This document shows positions 8,757-15,288 of a stretch of 64,000 nt of DNA, one piece after another. How positions within the stretch are numbered: the first letter of the stretch is position 1; every line of letters starts with the position of its first letter. Source of the DNA: Chitinophagales bacterium (lineage in GTDB: Bacteria; Bacteroidota; Bacteroidia; Chitinophagales; Chitinophagaceae); the NCBI GenBank assembly GCA_020636575.1, contig JACJXP010000001.1, positions 930,001 through 994,000 on the forward strand, read 5' to 3'. Position numbers and translations under genes: made by a program. The notes under the pieces are model-generated. The model saw only the letters and a list, made by a program, of their open reading frames with translations, was not told the origin of the DNA and ran no database searches.

Positions 8757-10220
8757 CTACCGGATCAGCACAACAGTTCCTCTTTCTATTGTGGGTTTGT
8801 TGTCTTTAGATATAAACTCCAGCATCCATACATAAACTCCTGTATCCGATTTTATTCCCTTGTAAGTACCATCCCACCCCGTACCTTCTATACTTGTAGA
8901 GAAAACCAGATTACCATACCGGTTAAAAACGGAAAACCGGGTAAAGCTTTGGATACCGCCCATATAAGGCCTTAATATATCGTTCAGGCCATCACCATTT
9001 GGAGTAAATCCTTTCGGCACAAAAAGAAAACAATTGATCGGGGTGATCAATACTGAATCTTTTGTAACACACCCTGTTTTGTTGTCTGTAACGGAAAGTT
9101 TAAAACGTTTGGGAGTATAGATATAATTTATCAGCGTGGGATCGGCGGCTGTAGGATTGTTCAGGTTGTCTGCCGGTGTCCATAGATACGAATAACTAAT
9201 GTTTGGTGGCCCGCCCAATTGAATCGTTTGGTTACACCATACTTCCCTGTCTGTACCCGCTGCCGGTTCCGGTTTGGACACCCGGGTCATGGGGGCATAA
9301 AAAGTATCTACACATCCATAGCCGGGGTAAGGTGTTACGATCACTGCATAAGTGGTGGATGCGGGTGGCGCCGGGTTTATATAATAGGTTTGTGTATCGG
9401 CCACTTGTATGCTGTAATCATTGTTGGCGTACCAGGCATAATGGGCAAAACCATAAGATGCTGTGAGGGTAAGAAAAGGATCTCCCTCACATAAACTCGC
9501 AGCGGCGAACGTATTGCTGCAGTTGGAGTTAACGTCTACGTATGCATACCCAAAATGAATGTTCTTTGTACAGTCACTGGTGATAAATTCAAGTCTTATC
9601 GTTTTTCCTGCATAGTCACTAAGGTCTATTGTTACCGGGGTCCAGTCTTTATATATAACATCCGGATCTACGGGAGATATTTTAAACCCGGGCAAAGAGG
9701 AGGAGGCTACAAAGTCAAACGAAACACAATCGATCTCTGATCCGGAAACCACATCAATAACCCGGGCACGGAAACGAGGTTGTTCGTTTTCAAGATGATG
9801 GGGGTTGTTCAGCACCACCGCATAATTATAGGTAATGGAAAACTGGCCACTGGCGGGAACGGTAAATGTATAGGTAATGGCTTCGGCCTGGTGTCCGCCA
9901 TAAATATCTCCCAGCTTTACGCTATGCCTGCTTCCGTTAGGACAGCTAACGGGAAATCCTCCGAAATGATCTGCTCCCCCGCTTCCTGCTGTAATCATGG
10001 TGTGTACACCAAGTGGCGCTGTTGGATTGAGCTGTAATTCGTTTTCACCGTCTGGCGTGGCTATAACAAGTCCACGGTAACACTGCCAGCCGGTAAAATC
10101 CCCTTTTTCAAAATCCAGGTTTGGGGGGCATATCCCTCCCTGTGCATTTGCATTCCTGATTGATAAAACAAAAGCAAATACCAGGAAGTGTTTTGTAAAA
10201 AAGAAAGAATTGGCCCTCAT
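8757..10220 (-). CDS. Secreted protein with T9SS type B sorting domain, copy 2
   Basis: 487 residues, paralogue of the adjacent gene with the same domain order: signal peptide ending NANAQ, CPPNLDFEKGDF jelly-roll region, Ig-like region (TPYPGYGCVDT, AGTDREVWCN), and type B sorting domain (FTPNGDGLNDI, WDGTYKGIKSDTG). Divergence is concentrated in the N-terminal third. The last ~100 residues are nearly identical between copies, also at DNA level. It is the upstream copy, 74 bp from copy 1 on the same strand. The ligand or surface role is unknown. Confidence 0.93.
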   Translation of the reverse strand: MRANSFFFTKHFLVFAFVLSIRNANAQGGICPPNLDFEKGDFTGWQCYRGLVIATPDGENELQLNPTAPLGVHTMITAGSGGADHFGGFPVSCPNGSRHSVKLGDIYGGHQAEAITYTFTVPASGQFSITYNYAVVLNNPHHLENEQPRFRARVIDVVSGSEIDCVSFDFVASSSLPGFKISPVDPDVIYKDWTPVTIDLSDYAGKTIRLEFITSDCTKNIHFGYAYVDVNSNCSNTFAAASLCEGDPFLTLTASYGFAHYAWYANNDYSIQVADTQTYYINPAPPASTTYAVIVTPYPGYGCVDTFYAPMTRVSKPEPAAGTDREVWCNQTIQLGGPPNISYSYLWTPADNLNNPTAADPTLINYIYTPKRFKLSVTDNKTGCVTKDSVLITPINCFLFVPKGFTPNGDGLNDILRPYMGGIQSFTRFSVFNRYGNLVFSTSIEGTGWDGTYKGIKSDTGVYVWMLEFISKDNKPTIERGTVVLIR

Positions 10221-10351
10221 GTCCCTAAAAACCCTTTCTGTAAAATACTAAATATTTTATGGGGGCAATGTTTTTGCTTTGACTAATGCCCGGATCTAAT
10301 AAAATATTTCAAAGCATCTCTTTCCCCTATAGCTATGCCACACACAATCTT

Positions 10352-11008
10352 CTATTTTAAAATAGGCGTTGTTTTTTGTGCCCTTCTCCAGTGGTTTTTT
10401 CCTTTAATGCCGTATAGAAAGAATTTGCTTGTTTTATAGCTAAACTTTATTTTTTTCTCATAATCAACATCTACCTGCCTGTATCTGATATTGGGTGATT
10501 CTGCAAGGCAGGCCTTTATTGCTTCTGTGTATACTGTTGGGCCCATCATCCGGTGCACATCATGCGGATGTTTGTTTTCTCTTAAATTATCTAAAACCAG
10601 TTCTATTGTTTTTTTCAAAAACGGGTGACCGGGTTCAAATATCAGGGCCCATTGTATAAAATATGTTTTGTTTGACTCATAAGAAATAACGGCGCTATCG
10701 TCGGGTAATATTATTTCATCAAGCCTTCTTAAAAATAAACTATCAATATCCAGGTACACACCTCCCCGCTTATAAAGAATAGCATACCTGAAGAAATCTG
10801 CCCTTGCGGCCCCTATATTTATTCTTTTATATATGTCAAAAACCGGGGGGTCAAACTCTTTTTGTATGAAATCCTCAATCATTATATCATTATAAAACTG
10901 ATAATTATATAAGGGGTTTCTTTTTTTCATTCGCATAATGTGCCACCGGGTTATAAAGGGTAGTTTATTTGTTTTATAGGTTTGATATATTGTTTTTGGA
11001 ATACTCAT
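10352..11008 (-). CDS. GT32-like DXD glycosyltransferase
   Basis: 218 residues. It opens with the family signature IPKTIYQTYK and carries GAARADFFRYAILYKRGGVY followed by LDID, the DXD motif for metal and nucleotide-sugar binding (about residues 85-93). This matches the Gly_transf_sug/OCH1-like family used for capsule, LPS or glycan synthesis. It is soluble and lacks a signal peptide. There is no other glycan gene nearby, so the product is not predictable. It is bordered on its upstream side by the palindrome-flanked cassette block. Confidence 0.88.
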   Translation of the reverse strand: MSIPKTIYQTYKTNKLPFITRWHIMRMKKRNPLYNYQFYNDIMIEDFIQKEFDPPVFDIYKRINIGAARADFFRYAILYKRGGVYLDIDSLFLRRLDEIILPDDSAVISYESNKTYFIQWALIFEPGHPFLKKTIELVLDNLRENKHPHDVHRMMGPTVYTEAIKACLAESPNIRYRQVDVDYEKKIKFSYKTSKFFLYGIKGKNHWRRAQKTTPILK

Positions 11009-11108
11009 ATCTTAAAGTTTATAGCCGTTTGATTAGCCACAATGAAAATAAAACTTTCTTGTTATCATTTAATTAGTCCGGGGAAAAACGATCGGGCCTG
11101 GCGCCAAA

Positions 11109-11128
11109 GGCGGTCATTCGTGGCCGCC
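11109..11128. repeat. Short GC-rich hairpin beside the cassette block
   Basis: GGCGGTC / GGCCGCC arms (one G.T pair) around a 6-nt loop. No T-run follows on either strand, so it is not an obvious terminator. The stretch 11009-11186 holds no convincing gene; this hairpin is its only clear structure. Confidence 0.45.
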
Positions 11129-11186
11129 AACGTATGTAGCTAAGCGTTAGTAATGTGGCTGGGCAGCCATTTCTGTCCTACGAGCA

Positions 11187-11374
11187 GGGCTTTATGCAGG
11201 TTGGGAATTAGTATTCCGTCCGCCCACAACCGCTGTTGATTGAAAATATTTTGATGAATTTATGTACAAATGTTGATTATTATTCGTCTGACCGAACCAA
11301 AGCCAGGATTTGCAATTAGCCGATATTACAATGTCTTGCCCAACTTGCATAAAACCCAATGTTAGCCGAAGTAT
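11187..11374. repeat. Long imperfect palindrome A (cassette boundary)
   Basis: Arms GGGCTTTATGCAGGTTGGG (11187-11205) and CCCAACTTGCATAAAACCC (11339-11357) pair at 17 of 19 positions around a ~133-nt loop. They are followed, 3 nt later, by the boundary sequence GTTAGCCGAAGTAT (11361-11374). The two mispairs fall at the same arm positions (7 and 16) as in palindrome B, though the arm sequences differ. It starts 5 bp beyond the stop codon of the cassette gene 11380-12369. The overall shape recalls integron attC sites, but the GTTAGCC core does not fully match their GTTRRRY consensus. Confidence 0.7.
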
Positions 11375-11379
11375 TGTCA

Positions 11380-12369
11380 CTAGAAGTATCCTAATCTTTT
11401 AAGTCCCTCGTACCACTTTGGTATGTCAGCAATTGCTTTGTCGGAAAGAACTTCAGAAATTGGTGTCCCGTAAATTTTGTAAGAACCAGAGTTTCCACAA
11501 GTCTTTACTGTTAAATTACTGTCTCGTAAACTATAAATCACTTTCCATTCTGTGTCTGTTAAAAGGTCTGCCTTAGAAACGGATATTGTGTCTGTAGAAG
11601 CTTTGATTTGGTCTTGTAAGTTGTCAATTTTTATTCTGTCAGTATTTTTCTTTTGCAGACGGTCTAATTGTTTTTGGTTCTCCTTTACGTTTTTCTCTAA
11701 CTGTTTAATTTTTTCCTTTGCTGTATAATCATTGTATATTAAAGCGTCAACTGCATATAGCTTTGTTTGCAAATTTGGGTATTCGATGAGTTTTTTTAGT
11801 AAGTCAATACGATGTTGTTTTAGAAGTACAATGACAGCCATCCTTCTGTCTGTTGCTCTACCCATTGTGGAATACTCACAAATAAATCCATATTCATCTC
11901 TCGTATCTACACCTAATAACCTGTAGTAAGCCTTGAGAATATTATTATGTTCGTCACGGTTAATCTTAAATTGGTCTGGTAGAGAAGGCATCATTTCACT
12001 TACATACTTTAGCCATACATTTTTGTCAAAGAAGGAAGTTGTACTTTGTTGTTTTGAATTGCCAGCATCAGAATAATATTGCAGAACTGTTCCTTTATAA
12101 CTGATAATTTCAAATGAAGCTTCCCGACCTTGCTTCACATATTCATAAGTTGTAAGAAGACTGTCCTTGCGTTCATAAGCATAATGTCCGTTAGAACCTG
12201 TGCAAAAGCCCTTAATAGCTTGCCAATTTATTTTGTTAAGTAAGTCTGCTGTGAACAGGGTCGTTGTGTCGCTTTGCCCAACTGGAAACTTGCTAAAATC
12301 AACTGGTGACTGCGAATAAGTAGTCAGAAAACAAAAGGTCGTAACAATTATGATTAAGGGTCGTCTCAT
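11380..12369 (-). CDS. Exported hypothetical protein with coiled coil (cassette gene 1)
   Basis: 329 residues from ATG 12369 (MRRPLIIIVTTFCFLTTYSQ, a signal peptide). The frame stays open upstream to 12417, but those 16 codons read through palindrome B and are unlikely to be translated. The mature part has no domain I recognise. It includes a short helical segment (RRMAVIVLLKQHRIDLLKKL) and a Lys/Gln/Asn-rich coiled coil at about residues 215-260. The gene is bounded by inward-facing inverted repeats GTTAGCCGAA(G/A)TAT; the right-hand copy runs into the start codon. Function unknown; probably acquired as a cassette. Confidence 0.75.
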   Translation of the reverse strand: MRRPLIIIVTTFCFLTTYSQSPVDFSKFPVGQSDTTTLFTADLLNKINWQAIKGFCTGSNGHYAYERKDSLLTTYEYVKQGREASFEIISYKGTVLQYYSDAGNSKQQSTTSFFDKNVWLKYVSEMMPSLPDQFKINRDEHNNILKAYYRLLGVDTRDEYGFICEYSTMGRATDRRMAVIVLLKQHRIDLLKKLIEYPNLQTKLYAVDALIYNDYTAKEKIKQLEKNVKENQKQLDRLQKKNTDRIKIDNLQDQIKASTDTISVSKADLLTDTEWKVIYSLRDSNLTVKTCGNSGSYKIYGTPISEVLSDKAIADIPKWYEGLKRLGYF

Positions 12370-12514
12370 ATTTCGGCTAACGGTTGACGGCTTTGCGTAG
12401 TGGCGGCATTTTAGCACTGCCGTTGATTATAGTTACTGTCGTTCAGTTTAGCACAAATGTTCATTAGAAATCCGTCACCCGCCATTACGCAAAACCGATG
12501 TTAGCAGCATACCC
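12368..12514. repeat. Long imperfect palindrome B between the two cassette genes
   Basis: Arms CGGCTTTGCGTAGTGGCGG (12388-12406) and CCGCCATTACGCAAAACCG (12479-12497) pair at 17 of 19 positions. On its left is the minus-strand boundary GTTAGCCGAAATAT (12368-12381), on its right the plus-strand boundary GTTAGCAGCATACCC (12500-12514). The arm residues CC....T, AAA and CC are shared with palindrome A while the middle differs with compensating changes. This suggests that structure, not sequence, is maintained. Confidence 0.72.
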
Positions 12515-12527
12515 TTTCGTCAGCCGA

Positions 12528-13352
12528 TTAGTCAAAGTAAAATATTTTCCAATGTTCTTGTGGTAGCTGTTGCACTTTATGGTGTCCGTGAATAATGCTG
12601 TCATAAGGTATTCTTAATAGGTCTTGATTATGTACGGTCATTTCCTGCTTGTCTAATTTGTTGTACATAACTATTTCTTCAGTACCCAACATATTTGATG
12701 TCTGTACAAAATACAAGTTGTAAGCATTTCCCCTAAGTTCATAGTGGAAACGTGGAATACCTGAAACTCCGGTGTGGTAGTCTTCAATGGTTGATAACAA
12801 TGAAGGCGGGTAATGTCCATTAGTTTTTTTGTACGCTTCAATGTCTTGTATTAATTGCTCACTCTGTTGTATTACGAAGTCTGTGCTTTTATCTTTTGCT
12901 TTTTCAAAATATGCTAAACGAATAGACACTACTGTCAGCGGGATAATAATGAGGTAATACGGAATAATGCCATTTGGAATAGGTTGCAAGTTTACTTTTT
13001 TTCGGATTAAAAAAAGACAAATGCCCATTCCTAAAATGGCGATTGCTGAAAATCTATTGTCTGATGCAAAAGCACCAAGTGCTGATGCCAAAGTAATAAT
13101 TATGGCTATAACCAAAATGGCTCTTCTAAGATGTAAGGGGTATTTTACTGCCTGTTTATTTTGTCTATTGGTGATGTTGAGTATAAGCCAAATCAGACCT
13201 GTCGGTACAAGGAGTAATGATGTGAAAATCCCAAATTGGAAAATGTAGGAAAGTCCAACCGCAAAGTAGTCATAGTCCCCGTGAACGAAAGGAAGGAAAA
13301 TTCCTGTCACGATGATGGCTATTGTCAATAGGATAATAAAAATATGTTTCAT
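12528..13352 (-). CDS. Multi-pass membrane protein with soluble C-terminal domain (cassette gene 2)
   Basis: 274 residues from ATG 13352 (MKHIFIILLTIAIIVTGIF). About five hydrophobic segments lie in the first ~150 residues, then a soluble tail with YKKTNGHYPPSL, a motif like the start of the pseudopilin-type globular domain. The open frame extends to an ATG at 13427, but that extension translates the boundary repeat and palindrome C. It is flanked by inward-facing repeats GTTAGCAGCA(T)ACCC at 12500-12514 and 13388-13401. No family assignment. Same orientation as cassette gene 1. Confidence 0.7.
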   Translation of the reverse strand: MKHIFIILLTIAIIVTGIFLPFVHGDYDYFAVGLSYIFQFGIFTSLLLVPTGLIWLILNITNRQNKQAVKYPLHLRRAILVIAIIITLASALGAFASDNRFSAIAILGMGICLFLIRKKVNLQPIPNGIIPYYLIIIPLTVVSIRLAYFEKAKDKSTDFVIQQSEQLIQDIEAYKKTNGHYPPSLLSTIEDYHTGVSGIPRFHYELRGNAYNLYFVQTSNMLGTEEIVMYNKLDKQEMTVHNQDLLRIPYDSIIHGHHKVQQLPQEHWKIFYFD

Positions 13353-13387
13353 TCTATTTGCTATTATTTTTGACCACTGGTCTGTTA

Positions 13388-13465
13388 GGGTTGCTGCTAA
13401 CTCATAAATATACGCCACTCCCGGCATAACCTATTACTGAAAACCAGCGTATTTTTATGCCAGGT
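13388..13465. repeat. Palindrome C with boundary repeat (cassette boundary)
   Basis: On the minus strand GTTAGCAGCAACCC (13388-13401) faces into cassette gene 2. Two nt outside it begins an inverted repeat, ATAAATATACGC (13404-13415) with GCGTATTTTTAT (13447-13458), 11 of 12 paired. The geometry (arm, a few nt, GTTAGC, gene) is that of palindromes A and B, but the arm sequence is unrelated and AT-rich. Confidence 0.55.
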
Positions 13466-13475
13466 AATTTTTCAA

Positions 13476-13721
13476 ATGAACTCATTTATCGAAATAAAAT
13501 ACTTTCATCCAACATTAAAAATTGGCCTTGAAAACATTAGGTCTGCGTGGCTTTTGTCGGATATTAAAAATCCTGTTGCTTTAAAAACTATTTGTTACCA
13601 GGGTAATTTATATTACCGGGTGCCTCAATCAGGAAAAAGAATAAGCTATAAAAAACTTAAAGCCGGGTTAACAAAGAAGGTTATCAGAATAACCCTGATA
13701 CCTCACTTGCTGCCATTTTAA
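13476..13721 (+). CDS. Small hypothetical basic protein, 81 residues
   Basis: Begins MNSFIEIKYFHPTLKIGLEN and ends in a basic, beta-rich segment (GKRISYKKLKAGLTKKVIRI), with a central LYYRVPQSGKR. No signal peptide or membrane segment. I do not recognise the family; the basic C terminus would suit nucleic-acid binding, which is inference. It is convergent with nadA (2 bp between stop codons) and starts 11 bp past palindrome C. Confidence 0.55.
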   Translation: MNSFIEIKYFHPTLKIGLENIRSAWLLSDIKNPVALKTICYQGNLYYRVPQSGKRISYKKLKAGLTKKVIRITLIPHLLPF

Positions 13722-13723
13722 TT

Positions 13724-14743
13724 TTATAATCCCGCCTTTGCAGAAATCTCCAGCATCCTGTCAATTGGTTTTCGGGCAGCCAGTCTTAGCTCCTCGTCCA
13801 TATTAATTTCCGGCGTTTCATATTCCATGCACAGGTATAGCTTTTCCAGGCTGTTCAGCTTCATGTGCGGGCAGTCGTTGCAGGCACAACTGTTATTGGG
13901 CGGGGCCGGTATAAAGGTTTTATCCGGGCTGGCTTTCATCATCTGGTGTAGTATACCGGTTTCAGTGGCTACAATGTATTCCTGTGTGTTGTCAGACTGG
14001 GTGTATTTTAAAAGTCCTGTAGTGGAGCCTATAAAATCAGCAATCCGTAGTACCGGTTCTTCACACTCCGGGTGGGCTATCAGTTTGGCATTTGGATGCC
14101 GCACTTTTAATCGGGTTATCTTTTCCAGGCTGAAAATTTCATGCACCATACAGGCGCCGTTCCACAACAACATATTGTGGCCCGTAATTTTGTTGATATA
14201 AGCCCCGAGGTTTTTATCCGGTGCAAAAATGATAGGTTGATCCTCCGGAAAACTCTCTACTATGATCCTCGCATTACTGCTGGTGCAGATCACATCACTC
14301 AACGCTTTAATACCGGCGCTGCAGTTGATATAACTCACCACTGCATGATCAGGATGTTGTTCTTTGAATTTTTTAAAAAGCGGCGGCGGGCAACTATCGC
14401 TGAGTGAGCAACCAGCTTTTAAATCAGGTATCACCACCTTTTTGGTCGGGTTCAGGATCTTGGCTGTTTCCGCCATAAAATGCACCCCGGCAAAAACGAT
14501 CATATCCGATTCTGTTTTTTCTGCCTGCTGCGCCAATCCAAGGCTATCGCCGATATAATCCGCCACATCCTGTATGTCCGGCTCCTGGTAGTAATGGGCC
14601 AGCACAATCGCATTCTTTTCCTTCTTCAGCCGTTCAATGGCAGCAAACAGGTCAAGTGTAGGATCCAGGTCTATATCCAAAAAGCCTTTTTTCTCTACAT
14701 TGTTTCGGGCTTTATCAAGTGTTACAGCATCCATGTCATTCAT
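13724..14743 (-). CDS. nadA: Quinolinate synthase A
   Basis: 339 residues. NadA condenses iminoaspartate (from NadB) with dihydroxyacetone phosphate to give quinolinate in de novo NAD synthesis, using a 4Fe-4S cluster. Visible marks are LAHYYQEPDIQDVADYIGDS, the KAGCSLSDSC region with a cluster cysteine, WNGACMVHE, HPECEEPV and the C-terminal NNSCACNDCPHM. I use the ATG at 14743; a TTG at 14779 would add 12 residues. Neither nadB nor nadC is adjacent. NadD, a later step of the same pathway, is encoded at 51524-52102. Confidence 0.95.
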   Translation of the reverse strand: MNDMDAVTLDKARNNVEKKGFLDIDLDPTLDLFAAIERLKKEKNAIVLAHYYQEPDIQDVADYIGDSLGLAQQAEKTESDMIVFAGVHFMAETAKILNPTKKVVIPDLKAGCSLSDSCPPPLFKKFKEQHPDHAVVSYINCSAGIKALSDVICTSSNARIIVESFPEDQPIIFAPDKNLGAYINKITGHNMLLWNGACMVHEIFSLEKITRLKVRHPNAKLIAHPECEEPVLRIADFIGSTTGLLKYTQSDNTQEYIVATETGILHQMMKASPDKTFIPAPPNNSCACNDCPHMKLNSLEKLYLCMEYETPEINMDEELRLAARKPIDRMLEISAKAGL

Positions 14744-14924
14744 TTTTCCGGGACAGCAATATTCCAACGCATTGTCCAAACTTTCAAATCAATTTTTTTG
14801 ATCCCGGTCTTTCTTTAAAATAATAGTATTAATATAATTTTTATAAAAAGAGCTTATTATTATTACAACTGTGAATTGGTGGAAAATTTTTAAAAAGACG
14901 GAATGATAAAGTTACAAAATATGG

Positions 14925-15206
14925 TTATTCACAAAAAAGAACAGGTAATTAACATGCAATATTCAATACTGTATTGGTTTTTGATTTGTTGTCCACAGAA
15001 TTGTTAATTATTGATTTTTGTATTTGTGATTAAATAGTGTTTTTAGTTACTGTGAATAACCTTTGGATAAATGATGAACTATGTACACTCTTTGATATTA
15101 AAAAACAGATCCCGGAACTTTATCGCTTTTCATACTGTTTCATATTAACGTTTCACAAGGAGATATTAACAGTTTTTCATCGTCATTCACACACCCCGGT
15201 GAATAA
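14925..15206. other. Candidate replication origin: cluster of DnaA-box-like sites
   Basis: The 545-bp gap between divergent nadA and the S46 peptidase gene is very AT-rich. It holds TTATTCACA (14925-14933), TTGTCCACA (14989-14997), TGTGAATAA (15051-15059, same box reversed), TTTGGATAA (15062-15070, one mismatch reversed), TCATTCACA (15183-15191, one mismatch) and GGTGAATAA (15198-15206, one mismatch reversed). The run 14998-15050 is almost pure A/T and could unwind. Genes to the left (5.3-14.8 kb) point mostly left and those to the right mostly right, as expected for divergent forks. No dnaA gene is in the window. Confidence 0.5.
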
Positions 15207-15288
15207 ATAGTTGTTCATCACTTGATCAGGATTATCAAAAACCTTTCTCTATAAAACCCTAATTTTATTTTTCTAAAAAATAAGCTGT

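Noticed and set aside
7209..10220. Pseudogene or frameshift in one of the tandem T9SS genes
   Set aside because: Both frames are intact over 487 codons with full signal peptide and sorting domain.
11192..11380. 62-codon open frame on the minus strand within palindrome A
   Set aside because: It translates the palindrome arms and loop, and its composition is not protein-like.
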